Made by a program: the position numbers and the translations under genes. The notes under the pieces were generated by a model. It saw nothing but the letters and a program-made list of their open reading frames with translations, had not been told where the DNA came from and ran no database searches. A stretch of DNA of 64,000 nt from Solea solea (lineage: Eukaryota; Chordata; Actinopteri; Pleuronectiformes; Soleidae), in contig NC_081146.1 in NCBI RefSeq assembly GCF_958295425.1, positions 20,159,458 through 20,223,457 on the forward strand, in the 5' to 3' direction. Each line of letters opens with the position of its first letter. The first letter of the stretch is position 1. Positions 45,655-56,960 of the stretch are shown here, piece after piece.

Positions 45655-46100
45655 TAGTGGTGGGCGATACCGTAGGATTTGGTATCGATCCGATACCGAT
45701 CCAATACCAGTCAGTATCACCGATACTGATACTTACGGCGCTCCTTTCACGCTGCTCCGTCTTTTTGTTTGGATTATTACTGAGTTAATTATTAGTTAAT
45801 AGTAATCCATCCAGGACAGTAAAATACTTTATTAACATAATACAAACAAAACAGTGCACACGATTGTCACTTGAGAACAAATTAAAACAAATTCTCTCCC
45901 TTCAGTGCACTACTTTTCTTAAATTAACAAAGTGTGAATTATCATTGCACAACAAATGTTATAAACAAATTCTTTTCTTTCAAGTAGAATACAAAATCTA
46001 CCTGGATATTCTCTGCCAAACTGAAAGGCCTCGATACCATTACGCTGGTATCGATCAATATCAATATATCGATATTTTTGGATCGATCCGCCGACCACTA
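45655..46100. mobile_element. 446-bp non-autonomous hAT-type transposon, intact ends
   Basis: The left end is TAGTGGTGGGC and the right end, reverse complemented, is TAGTGGTCGGC (10 of 11 match). The 8-mer ACGTTTAC flanks it exactly on both sides (45647-45654 and 46101-46108). An 8-bp target duplication with TAGTGG-type ends identifies the hAT superfamily. Subterminal regions are full of GGTATCGAT/GATCGATCC words, and left and right arms share them. There is no transposase; the 136-codon ORF at 45864-46274 runs out of the element and shows no hAT motif. A perfect duplication and near-identical ends suggest a fairly recent insertion. Confidence 0.93.
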
Positions 46101-46108
46101 ACGTTTAC
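46101..46108. repeat. target site duplication, right
   Basis: ACGTTTAC, identical to 45647-45654. Confidence 0.93.
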
Positions 46109-47901
46109 CAGTTTCACTGGTACAGGAGTTCTACCTGGTGCATCTTACCTGGTGCAAATACATCAATCTTGGTTGTGTGTTTGTAGCCATCATAGGCTAC
46201 TCAGGCTGTGGAGAGGAAGCCAGCAGAGCATAATTTTAAATTTGTTGATGACTATACATTGTGTATTTATTTAGTTATGACACATTTGCCCTAATTTCAC
46301 CACCTCAGTCACCTCTGTCAACAGTTCACCGCTCTGCATAGCGCCAAAAATATTGAAACTTCAATGTAAATCCTGAATATGGTAACAATATGTATCTATG
46401 TGTCAGAGATTTTCTGAGCTGACAAGACATTTTCAGAGGCTGTGCTGGTTGAGAGGTCCTGGAAAAAAGAAGCTTTAAACATTATTGTGCATTATGCATT
46501 CACAGAGGTGGAAAGGAGGCTGCGGTTATAATTGAAAATGAGCTGAAACTGGCTGACAAAAGCTCTGCTGAAGTGATTATCTTTTATTCATTAGAATTTC
46601 AATCTTCAGAGGCCCCGCCAAGAGGAAAATTGGAATTCACTGTCACTACTGCTCACTTGCTATTCTGATTCATAAAATGTGTGGTCTTGAATGTGCTCTA
46701 GTGAGCCTGCACACAATGCAGAGTACAGGACACCAGACCAATGATGACAGAGCTATGAATTCAGAAATATGGATCCACTTTCAAACCTTTGAAATGAGAG
46801 AGGGCTCAATACCACAGTGTATAGAAAACAAAACAGTGGATGACATAGGACATGACCAAAATAGAAACAGAACATTATGTGATTCAGACACACATTTCCA
46901 CATAAAAGCTTTGATCCAGATTAGAAGTGCACAAATCTATTCAGCCTTTTATCACACCATATTTCTCACATCCTTAATAATACCATTATATAAGATTTAT
47001 TACATTTGTAAAGCGAATACAACAAATTACATATTTGCCTAAAGGGGCCTAACAATCCCACATTACAAAACCCAAAGCCGTTCGACTACAGAATACGAAT
47101 ATGGATAAGGAGAACAGGATAAATGGAACAAGAAAGAAATCATTCTTTCAGGGAATAGAGACATGAAGTAGATGTCTGTCATGTATACAGAAGAAAAACT
47201 AATTTGACTCAGACTGTGGACAATCAGAACATTGACTGGGAGGACAAGAGCAATGAACCTGATCCACCCAACCTCATCTCTTCCAGGAAGAAAAGGAGAG
47301 ACACACTGTGCTTTCACACAAGCGCAACATTAATCTTCTGTTGCAATAACTTCATTTTCACAACTTAAGAATACTGAATTAAAAAAAATCAAATTACGAG
47401 ATTTATATTCTCAACATGCACAGTGGTTAAAAACTGCTCTTCAGACTAATTAACCAGTTGAAGTTAATTGGCTTTGAGTTACAAACTAAATGAGCATTTA
47501 ACAAAATCACAGAGTGAATTTAATAATAATTTCACTTTACAGTCACATGCATCAGGTTTTCACCCAGCAAATATGTGGTGCAGTCAGTTTAACTTAAATG
47601 TCAAAGTGACGTTTCTTAGATGCCCAATAACATGTGTTGGCGTATCTGTCACCAACTGATTCACACAAGAAAATAGGGAAGTCAAGGAATTAGACTATTA
47701 GTGACACAGTTTATGAAAAAAAAGACCTACAGCCATGGCCTCAAGGTCTGAGCTTAAAGCTCAACAAAAGCACTTATTCCAGGTCAGTGATTCACTGCGG
47801 ACAGGTGGGAGTGGAGATCACATCTTATCACTGCTCTTTGTTTCACTTTATCATGACTGGGGTGAGTGAGTGGGTTAACTGTGGCTTTCTGCTTTCTGTC
47901 C

Positions 47902-47903
<2 letters not shown>
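46109..47903. other. unique DNA, no gene seen
   Basis: The part at 46530-46690 ('gaagtgattatcttttattc', 'attagaatttcaatcttcag', 'aggaaaattggaattcactg') is CNE-like. The 121-codon ORF at 46677-47042 has no recognisable motif. Confidence 0.4.
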
Positions 47904-47935
<32 letters not shown>

Positions 47936-48055
47936 CAAACTACACTTCTTCCATATCACCATTACTTCAGAGGACATTACAATGATAACACATTAATTTC
48001 CTGGAGATTCATTGCAACAACAACCATAACTATTACTACTTGCTCAAAGTGTGTA
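47904..48055 (+). repeat. second copy of the (CA)n-bordered repeat
   Basis: (CA)n at 47904-47933 followed by 'acttcagaggacattacaat', 'taatttcctggagattcatt' and 'accataactattactacttg', co-linear with 37905-38000. The GTCCCC stem-loop half is missing here. Confidence 0.65.
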
Positions 48056-48065
48056 AGTATGGTAT

Positions 48066-48197
48066 GCAGTGATGGACTGGCGACCTGTCCAGGGTGCACC
48101 CCGCCTTTCGCCATATGTCAGCTGGGCTTGGCACTAGTGACCCCCGCGACCCTCATGTGCAGGATAAAGCTGTAGAAGATGAGTGAGTGAGTGTGTT
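48066..48197 (+). mobile_element. 5'-truncated SINE-like retroposon
   Basis: 'gatggactggcgacctgtcc', 'agggtgcaccccgcctttcg', 'gtcagctgggcttggcacta' and 'aggataaagctgtagaagat' plus (GAGT)n match the 3' half and tail of the family at 13256-13631. Confidence 0.75.
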
Positions 48198-48610
48198 GGC
48201 AGTGCAGTGTCAGAAGAAGATGTTACTTGCACATTTACCCTTGCTCTAACCTCACCGATGGCTTTAAAGGGCCTTGCCTTACAAAGTCCTCTGTGCATTA
48301 CTGGGCAGTGGTGACCTTGTACTGAAACTATTGTGTTGTGATGGGAATGTTAAAGTTTAAGTTTGTCTTTGTGCTCCATATTCTTTATATGTCATATGTC
48401 AGGTAAAATACTAACACTGATTTGAGAGGCACATGGGGACAGTACACTTTTAATTCTATTCTATTCAGCCATGATGTGGTGGTTATGGTTAGTTTTATGC
48501 ACAAAACAGACCTGGCTAGTGTACGGAAAATATCATAATTTTTACTCATATCCCCCACTGAACATGCTTTTCAAATGTGTGACCAGGAGGCTATGTGAAG
48601 TTTTTTTCTC

Positions 48611-48757
48611 CACACATTACTCCCACCCATTCAGAGCTGTCGGGAACAATTTGGGGCTCAGTGTCTTGCCCAAGGACAGGGCTGGAGGGGCTCAGGATCA
48701 GACCAGTGGCCTTCTGGTTAGTGGCTCTCCCACTGTATATCCATGAGCCATGGCCTC
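48611..48757 (+). repeat. 'ggggctcagtgtcttgccca' repeat
   Basis: 'ctcccacccattcagagctg', 'aacaatttggggctcagtgt', 'cttgcccaaggacagggctg' and 'accagtggccttctggttag' follow a very common fish repeat reading '..ggggttcagtgtcttgctcaaggacac..accgaccttccgatta'. Related pieces lie at 56578-56820 and 58227-58375. Class uncertain. ORFs across it are not genes. Confidence 0.65.
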
Positions 48758-48829
48758 CAAACTCAAGTCACCATCTTTTGACTGTGCAAAGATATTTTGC
48801 CCACCCCCCAAATGAATAATACCAGGACC

Positions 48830-48848
48830 ACCCACACCCACACCCACA

Positions 48849-48891
<43 letters not shown>
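48830..48891. repeat. (CA)n / (CCCACA)n microsatellite
   Basis: 'cacccacacccacacccaca' leads into a long perfect CA run. Confidence 0.95.
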
Positions 48892-48894
<3 letters not shown>

Positions 48895-48991
48895 TACAAT
48901 TTAACTGGCGTATTTTTTGTACTATCCAACCTGCAAAAGGTAGGTATTCACAGCTGCTGCGACCACAAACAACTGCCTCTGAATATATGCT

Positions 48992-49012
48992 CACACACAC
49001 ACACACACACAC
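48992..49012. repeat. (CA)n microsatellite
   Basis: About ten CA units. Confidence 0.95.
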
Positions 49013-51206
49013 CACTGCTCCCATTTTGTTCACACTAATGTGTAGCTTTGTGTCATCTGAGTTCTCTCAGCATGCCGACTGCACCGCCAACTGTCACAAA
49101 CAGGGAAAGATAATAAAGCAACACCAAGATTAACAAGGTCCACACTGTGTGCAGCTGGAGGGGGAATCGGCTTTATGTTTAACTATAATAGTGTTGCGAA
49201 CACTTTTGCTTGTCTTCTGTTTGTCTCCTCAGGGACGCGCTGCGACCGCTGTGCAGCAGCTGAGCAGAGATCACACACACACACAAACACAGGGGTGTAA
49301 GAAGGAGGAGGACAAAGAACATATGATGAGCATGCGATGAATCACACATATACATTCTGGAGTCATGCCACCTGAGGTTTTGGAGACCAAGACTGCACAA
49401 TAGGAGCAAACTCTTTCTATCACTAGATAACATTTAGGCTATACTTGAAGTTACTGTAGGAGAGAAGTTATAAAATGTAATGAAAACATGTTTTCCCCAT
49501 CACACGTTCCTATTTCAGCTGTATTATTTAAAACGCTTTAATGAAAATAGACTGAACAAAGAAGAAAGAGTTCTGATCATTGATGATATAAATGTATGCA
49601 TACAGAACGAAAAAGGATGCTTCTCATCCAGTAACAGTTTGTGGTACAAACATGGACGGAGAAAATAAGGCAACTGATTCACTGTGCCTTCAAAATCCTC
49701 AAATATATACAATTTATAAATGTCTTTATGATATGACAAGAATATATGGTTATGTAGGCAATGAGAGGTAACGGCAACCGTAAACCCACTGACAAAATCC
49801 CTCTCTTTGAATATATTTTATAAGATCATTTTGATTCATCCGTTTCATTATCTTATAGATGTATTAAAGAAGTCTTTTTTAAAGCTATGGTCAGTGATAC
49901 CCCACTGGTCAAAAAACCCTTTTTAATCTCGGGTTTAAATGGGTTTCCTATCAGTGGGATTATGTTAAATTGGCATTCACTCGTGGGTCAAATGACTCTG
50001 CAATGCAAGCAGGTTTTTCCATCTGCTTCAGCTTTGATCAGTGTCAGCGTGAATGGAACACCCAGGTGAGAATGTTAATTTTGTCCTGTTTTTGCCAGAG
50101 GTGTGTGATCCTGACCCTTTAAGACTGGGTTCAGTGCTCAATGTCATTGACTTTACGGTCTTTCTTTCAATCAACGATTTAGATTATTCATTTGATGAAA
50201 TAAAAGAAGCCACACCGTAACCACCATAGCATTATCACTGAGGGCTATTGTGGTGTTATTGTTTCTTTTTCTTTTAACCCATTTTGGTTCTGGCACTTAC
50301 AGGTATCGTGCACAGGTGATGGCACGGGTTAAAAAAAGCACTTCTTATCTGCAATGAGCTTGACATCTGGCTCTCTTTTCTGCTTCTGTGGCGTTCGCGT
50401 CTCTGGGTTGATGTGAGGATACTTGTCAGACGCTGCGAGCAGGTAGGCAAGTTGGTTTGCGACAGACAGGACGCCATCATATTATTTCTTGTGGTCAGAA
50501 TTCAATTATTAGTCGAGTTTATTACAATTACGAGGGCATAATTGTACAGACACTCACTTTTTTCCCCCAAGACAAGTTAATTTCTTCATGGCTGTCGTGA
50601 CATGAGGATGATTTCAACAGCCAAAATGAATTAAAGATGGTATCTCTAACTTGAAGTAATGTATTTATGCTAATGCTATGCCCTATGCTACTGAACCCAG
50701 ATGATTTGACATTAACTTTGTTGATCCCCCATTGAGTTTATGTGTGTGTGAGGTTTGTCTTTGTGCACTGAGGAAGTAAACTGGTCGTCATCCAGGTCCA
50801 CCGTGTTGAGGTGCTGCAGAGAATAGGTTTGATAAATTGCACTATCTGCAAGAACCCTGTGCGACAATTGGAGGTCAAACACGGCCATCCGGCAGGGAGA
50901 GCAGATTTTCACAACTCCCATCAGAGAATCACATATTGCATTTGTATGGGCAAGGTCTGAGGCTGCTCCTTTTCCACAGCTTTTCCAAAGCTCAGCTAAA
51001 AGGGCAGCGGGCTCACAAGTAAATAATAATGATCCTATCCATCTTCTCGAAATTGTAATGCTGGATTATCGTTCCTTTGGCTGACTAACTTCTTCTTCTC
51101 CAAGTGAATCAGTTAAAGTGTAACAATTGGGTCACCAACTTTCTCTCCTTGAACACACTGAATTGAAAAGCTGCTGCATATGGAGTACACAAGGTCTCAG
51201 GGCTGA
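49013..51206. other. unique DNA, no gene seen
   Basis: No repeat or gene was recognised. The part near 50820-51060 is repeat-free and of CNE-like complexity, but no specific site cluster stands out. Confidence 0.4.
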
Positions 51207-51228
51207 TGAGCTCTGAGCTCAGAGCTCA
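51207..51228. repeat. 22-bp perfect palindrome
   Basis: The arms TGAGCTCTGAG and CTCAGAGCTCA are exact reverse complements with no spacer. It contains GAGCTC three times. Confidence 0.97.
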
Positions 51229-51650
51229 GTTTCCATCACGGTGCAAGTATTCTACCCATTTTGCCATCATAAAATGTTTTATATCATGCCTATTAACGGT
51301 GTGATTCAGAGTCCAGTTTATTGCTAAGTACGTTTTAACATATAAGGACTTTGGCTCTATGTTTTAGTGCAAAACAAAGAGAGTAACATGGAAATAAGGT
51401 TTAAAAGACTGCTGATAAATGCACATGAAAGCAAAAATAAATTAAAACTGTCTGTTACATATGTTTAATGGTTTGTCCCTCTATTTTCATTCAGTATTTT
51501 TTGCTTTTCCAGACTGTCTGGAACAAGAAGAAGCTGTTGGTGTGTTGAAAGCAGACTCTTGATTAAACGACAGACACCAAAGTGCAGGTTAGAGGTAACA
51601 CTTTGTTTAGACTGTCCAATTCTAAGCAGTGTTCTTAGAATAAACATGTT
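51229..51650. other. unique DNA, no gene seen
   Basis: Nothing was recognised. Confidence 0.4.
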
Positions 51651-51672
51651 TGTGTGTGTGTGTGTGTGTGTG
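51651..51672. repeat. (GT)n microsatellite
   Basis: Eleven GT units, next to the worn end of MITE copy 3. Confidence 0.95.
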
Positions 51673-51689
51673 AGAGCGAGGGAGTAAAG

Positions 51690-52110
51690 TTTATCGACTT
51701 TTTCCCCACTTATTTTAACCATAAAAGGGCCAGACAATGTCGTGTGAGTAAGTGCTTTTGCACATATTTCCAGAATAAATGTCAATATCTGGCAATTATT
51801 TGCAATTTACTGTGTGCTATTGTATTGGCAATTTAAGATGAAGAAAAACACTGTAGTTGTACATGAACAACAGGTTTTTACGTGTTAAATTTGAAATTTG
51901 AATAGTATAAAACATATTTAAAGTAACATTTAAAGTCCAAAAAATGGAAACTCTGTGAAGTGAAATTACCGTAATAACCACACACTGGCTTTGACGTGCA
52001 TCTTTCAGGAAAAAACTCAAATTCAGCACAAACTGTGAATCACTTCATAGAAAATGTGAAGTGCGTTTGGGCAAATGTGTTGCCTGCGATATGTTAAATT
52101 AAAGGGTTAA
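51690..52110 (-). mobile_element. CCCTTTA-ended MITE, copy 3, reverse orientation
   Basis: On the minus strand it starts TTAA then CCCTTTAATT (52110 back to about 52097), continues 'tatcgcag', 'gtcaaagcca' plus 'gtgtgtggttattacggtaa', and further in 'ttattctggaaatatgtgca', 'cttactcacacgacattgtc' and 'tggcccttttatggttaaaa', co-linear with copy 2. The outer end near 51690 is lost. The TTAA at 52107-52110 supports the piggyBac-type end reading. ORFs at 51654-52029 are internal. Confidence 0.78.
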
Positions 52111-54335
52111 ATTCTGATTATGTTTTGCCTCTGAACACCCTTGCACTATGTTCATTTGGTGAGTGTGTGAGAAGTTTGTAACTCCAGTTCAGGCCCAGCT
52201 GCTGAAAAGTCATGAGAAATCTGTTTTCATTATGGAGTTTTTTGACAGCATGTCCGGCACGTGAGCTGCCTTTAAAAGTCTGTCAATTTAAAAACAATAA
52301 TTTACGTGTACTGACTTAGAGACGTAGCATCCCTTCAATCTCTAAGTATCATAAAAAGACGCAAAAGTATGGACGTGACGATTCTGTGCTGACGTTGAAC
52401 TCACTGATGATTGATTAATGTGTTCAATTTATCTGGTTTAAGCTGAGCAGCAAATAATGTCATGTGATTTATCTAAAGTGCTAAACGGATATGATGCTAC
52501 TTTACATCAGAATTGTAATATGGTGATTAAACCATAAAGTGTATATCATTTTAATGGGCTCCTGGAGGAGCAGGAGAACATCATTAAAACAATTACTGGA
52601 GAGTATGAGCTGGCTGCCTTGATAACATTTTATTACATCAGGTGACTTCCTGTACAAACTGTGGAGGCTTGCTGCATGGAAACTCTTTTGACTGCAGCTT
52701 TTTTTTCATCAGCCCTGCTCTTTGTTCCTGCCTTCACCTTTCATACACAGTAATGTGTTTTTCCTCTTGTTTAACATTTCAAATGCTGAGTTTCATTTAG
52801 CGTTTATATTTATTTCCTATTTTGGCAATGGTACAATGTAACTGAGTAATGGCTCATGACAGGCCATTACATGATTTAAGGGACATAAGGGATGTGATGC
52901 CGATGCATTTAGCGCACCTAAAGTGTGTGTCTGCTGCAGCGCTGGGTCATTCTTTCCCTGTTTTTACATTTTTGCATACATGCAAAATGTCATACTAATG
53001 TTCTGATCTCATAAATTCATAAAGATGGATCTCACCATGATAAAGAGACAGAAATTGAATCATGTATTTGCTCTCTTAATTGGATCCACTTGAAAAGACA
53101 AACTAAACATCTCTTTTTTTTGTTTGAGTGATAACTGAAGGCTGCCATAGGCTCTCCTACATGTTTGGAAGGGAAGGGTGAGGTGACAGATGTTCATCTG
53201 CAACATGAAACCTCACCAGTAAATGTTGCTAAATCCTACACTGTGTAGTTTAATTATCATTACAACATCTTTTATCTGCAGTGACCAACCTAAATATTAC
53301 AAATAAAAGCTTTTTTTGGTCATATATTAATACAGCGGGTTCAGTAGGGAAGTCTTTATTCTACTGTAAGTAATTCGGTCACGGTCCTCTCCCCGTTCTG
53401 AGCATCTGATGTAGGATCATACAGATTTCACCGAGTTTTGAACGAGCCAATCACATTGTTGCTGTCTGTGATCTCCTCTTCTGCAGCCAGCTGTCACTCT
53501 AAACACACTGCAATCCTCCTCCACTCTATTCACCTCCAGCCCCTGTATCAACACCCAGAGAGAGATATACTCCGAGATAAACCTCAGCTTTCCTTCATCC
53601 ACAACAATCCCCCCCCAGTGTCTGTGCATGGCCTTATTCCTGCTCTAATCACGCCAATATTGCAAAGATTCTAAGCATCAATTGTTTTAGTTGTTTCAGA
53701 ACGATATTTGAAACCTTACAATTGTATTGTTAAGTTAGTAACAATAACTTGTTTATAAGTTAATTTAGCTTTGTCATTGTGCCTCCTCAGTGCCCTGCAC
53801 AGCAGCACTCTGCGCATTTACATTTTATACAAGTTTATACAAGTAGAAGCCATCTGCTCTGCATTCTGTCCTGGCTTCATTTAAAAAAAGTGTACTAAAA
53901 TGTTGCACACATGCAATCATTTTTTTTAAGTCCCCCCCCCCACAAAAAAATAACTTCTTAAACATTTCAACTTGATCAAAGCTTGTTAACCTATAATGAA
54001 GGCAGAGCTGGGATTTCAGGGTTTCACTGAATGCTGCTGTCAGTGCTGTGCACACTCACTCTCATCACATTGTTAGTTTTCTGAAGGTGCTTTTGAGATC
54101 AAGTTGTGGGAATTTAAAATTTGCCAAAGGCCAGGTGGCACTGTGTGTTTGCATGGGTGTGGGTGGCTATGTGGGAGGACAGGGAAATATTCATAACTAT
54201 ATGTACATTACAAAGTCAAACATAGTATAACTTAAGCACTGAGCCGTATCCATGCAGCGTGGGCTCCTTTCATCACTTTTCATTTCATTTGGACTTTTAC
54301 AGAGTGTAACTTTTTGGTAATTTTCATTGCTATAC
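52111..54335. other. unique DNA, no gene seen
   Basis: Includes the CNE candidate at 52540-52690. Runs of C near 53612 and 53932 are short. ORFs are all below 80 codons. Confidence 0.4.
52540..52690. promoter_or_regulatory. candidate conserved non-coding element
   Basis: 'gtatatcattttaatgggct', 'acatcattaaaacaattact', 'ccttgataacattttattac' and 'atcaggtgacttcctgtaca' follow one another in repeat-free DNA. ATTA and GATAA cores with an E-box-like CAGGTG. Inference from texture. Confidence 0.27.
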
Positions 54336-54634
54336 CGTTGCCAAGGAGGTTATGTTTTCGTCAGCGTGGGTTTATCTGTAAGTTTGTCCTACTGTTAGCA
54401 ACTTCCTGTCTACAGTTTTCGACGGATCCCTCACAATTCTTTTGTAAGTGTGTTCCCATTAAATTTTGGAAAGAATCTAAACACTGATGACGTGTATCGC
54501 GGCAACATCTAAACAGATCAGGATGAATTATATCATGCTTATCTAGGATGGCAATAGCTGTGGGCAGGTAAAGATCTTCTGTAAAACCCACTTGTGCCCT
54601 GGTGGAGGTCTGCGCTCGCCGAGTGCCCCTGTTG
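54336..54634 (+). repeat. 'gttgccaaggaggttatgtt' dispersed repeat
   Basis: Starts 'ccgttgccaaggaggttatg', 'ttttcgtcagcgtgggttta', and ends 'gtggaggtctgcgctcgccg' plus 'agtgcccctg'. This start and end pair is a very common animal repeat ('..caaggaggttatgttttc..ggcggaggtctgcgctctccgagtgc'). It carries no gene. The central part has diverged. Confidence 0.65.
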
Positions 54635-54924
54635 TTGATGAAATCATTCTGTAGTTCTTTGTGAGCCGACGCAAAGTAACGTAATTCATATGCGTCCTCT
54701 ATCTGAAAAGCTTCAGTTTCTTAAAACGCTCAACCTGACAACCCCATGTCTTTGTAAAGATACTGCATTTCACTGGTGTGAGAGTCACGTTACAGCAGAG
54801 TCCTCAGCGGCACCGCCGTGAAGTGACTGAGGGGGCTTTTAAAAATTACGAGGTGGTGATTTTTTTTCATGAAAAGATTTATAATGTCAATAAACATCTC
54901 CACATTGAATCCGGCTTGTTTCAA
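54635..54924. other. transition into a Tc1-like remnant
   Basis: Begins as unremarkable DNA. The ORF from 54778 runs into transposase-derived sequence and is not a gene. Confidence 0.35.
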
Positions 54925-55190
54925 TCCGGCTTTGGGCTCAGCCCCTTATCTTCAATGAAGGACAATCTTGACGCTTCAGGATACCAAGACATTTTGGACA
55001 ATACTATGCTCTCAACTTTGTGGCAACAGTTTGAGAAAAGGCTGTTTTCTATTCCAACATGATTGCCTCCCAGTGCACAAAACAAGGAGTATAAAGACAA
55101 CTTGACTGACCCTGAGCCTCGACCTCAACCCCATTGAGCACCGTTGGGATGAACTGGAACAGAGAGATTTGAGTAAGAGCATGGTGAGCA
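54925..55190 (+). pseudogene. Tc1-like transposase C-terminal remnant
   Basis: Frame one reads MKDNLDASGYQDILDN and TLWQQF (to about 55045). After a frameshift, FQHDCLPVHKTR (from 55052, second catalytic Asp at 55061-55063) and DLNPIEHRWDELEQR (55121-55165, catalytic Glu at 55136-55138) follow. In live Tc1 elements these Asp and Glu are 34 residues apart; here only 24 codons lie between, so about 30 bp are deleted, and a TGA stop sits at 55103-55105. The element is dead, and its terminal repeats were not seen. It belongs to a different Tc1 lineage from 56205-56960, judged by wording. Confidence 0.85.
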
Positions 55191-56204
55191 CATCTCTCAA
55201 TCATTTCCTTGCTACCACCGTCACACCACATCTGCAGCGGGCAGGATTAGTAGAAAATAGGACGATTATTGAATCTCAACTAGCGTACAAACATTTTCGT
55301 CAACCTGTTAATTGTCATGCTTTAAAATTATTAACTCATCGAGAAGGAGAGTTGACAAAAAAGCAGGTAAGAAGGTAAAATCTGAGAAAAAAACAACAGC
55401 ATATTCATGGTAAAGTTGCTGAAATTCTGGAGTTACTAACCAAAAACCCCAAAACAATCTGTCCAAAACTCATGAACTCCTGCTTCCTCCTGCCTGCTTT
55501 GCAGCAGATGATGTACAGTGTTGTATAAATAGTGTGAAACACTTCAGGATAATGGTAGCCTGAGATTCACGGTTTGCCACACTCAATCTGTAAAGAGGCA
55601 GTACAAGCCATGAATCTAAAACAAACGGGACATTACCTAAATGATTGAGTCTGAAGGATTTAATGCATTGCCTCACCTGCTAATGCTCCTTACTCCCGTC
55701 AGCACATTTGTCACCTTGCCTCACTTCCACCTCAGCAAATAAACATTAGTGCAAATGATGGCTTCCTTCACATAAACACATGAGGCCTCTCTCTCTCTCT
55801 CTCTCTCTCACTTATTTCCAGAGATGTGGAGTGAGAGATAAAGAGAGGGAGTGTGGAATAGGTCGAGGAAAGTAAATGCAATTCTCCCAGGTTTTATTAA
55901 ATGTGAACTCTGGGCTTTGGTGGTATATCTTGTCCTCCATAAAGAAGAGAATTAAGTCAATGCTGGTTCTTTGCATTATAAAAACAGGCCTCGAAGAGCT
56001 CATAGATAGCAGTGAGGGAGGAGAGGTGGATGTGAATAGTATGGTAATGGTGGATGGGAAAATGATTAATCATTGGAGTGGTGGTGGTGACAGTTAAGGT
56101 GTAGGGATAGCACTCCTTCACTGGTCTGTATGTCACTGTCAACATCATTGATCTGACGTTGAATACAAATACAGCGTTATACTGAATTCCAACTTCTTTA
56201 TAAC
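55191..56204. other. unique DNA with (CT)n, no gene seen
   Basis: (CT)n at 55787-55809. The overlapping ORFs have no motif. Confidence 0.4.
55787..55809. repeat. (CT)n microsatellite
   Basis: About eleven CT units. Confidence 0.95.
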
Positions 56205-56960
56205 ACTAATTAACCAATCGCATGGCAGCAAATCATTTCATTTAGGCATATAAACATGATCCAGATGACCTGCTAAGGTTCAAACTAAGCACCACAATGG
56301 GAAAGAAAGGTGATTTAATTGACTTTGAACATGACGTTGTTGTTGGTGCTAGATGGGCTGGTCTGAGTGTCTCAGAAACTGCTGATTTACTGTTATTTCC
56401 ACACAACCATCTCAAGAGTTCATAGAGAATGGTCCAAAAAAGACAAAATATCAAGTAAGCGGCAGTACTCTACCAGTTCAGAGGTGAATGGTTCAAAATG
56501 ATAGAAAGGGAACAGTAAATCAAATGACTACTTCTTTTAACCAAGTAAATAATGACTGTATATAGAGTTTTGTAGTCTTGATGGCCACTCAAAGCAGCTT
56601 TACACTGCAGTCATTCAGTCACACAGTCTTACAGTGCATGCACTTTTTCTATCACACGTCTATCATCCATTTACACACTGCCAGCACAGCCATGAGGAGC
56701 AACTTGGGGTTAAGTGGTGAAGTGTTGTTGCCCAGAGACACATCAACATGTATACTAGTAGATGGAGGGGGATGGACCTTTCTGTTGAAAGATGACCCAC
56801 TCCACTACCACTGAACAGCTGCCCAAGGTTGAAAAACATCTCTGATCACACAACATGTTGAACCTTGAAGCTGATGGGCTGTAGCAACACAAGACCACAC
56901 TGAGCTCCACTTCTCCTGTGTCCTGTATATCCAATAAATTGGATTTGTAACCAAATAAAA
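56205..56960 (+). pseudogene. Tc1-like transposon with nested insertion
   Basis: The 5' part has 'ccaatcgcatggcagcaaat' and 'atttaggcatataaacatga'. The transposase start follows: 'atgggaaagaaaggtgattt' at about 56297, then 'gtctcagaaactgctgattt', 'agagaatggtccaaaaaaga' and 'tatcaagtaagcggcagta'. This is the N-terminal DNA-binding region of the same family as 1259-1725. About 56500-56527 still matches ('gatagaaagggaacagtaaa'), then about 300 bp of a different repeat intervene. The transposon resumes at about 56846 with 'acatgttgaaccttgaagct' and 'gatgggctgtagcaacacaa', and ends in 'ccaataaattgg', like its 3' terminal repeat. Most of the catalytic domain is gone. Confidence 0.8.
56530..56835 (+). 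repeat. 'cactcaaagcagctttacac' repeat nested in Tc1
   Basis: 'tcttgatggccactcaaagc', 'agctttacactgcagtcatt', 'catttacacactgccagcac' and 'gagcaacttggggttaagtg' then 'ttgcccagagacacatcaac' match the fish repeat also present at 48611-48757 and 58227-58375. It splits the Tc1-like transposon and is therefore younger. The ORF at 56578-56814 is its translation. Confidence 0.72.
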
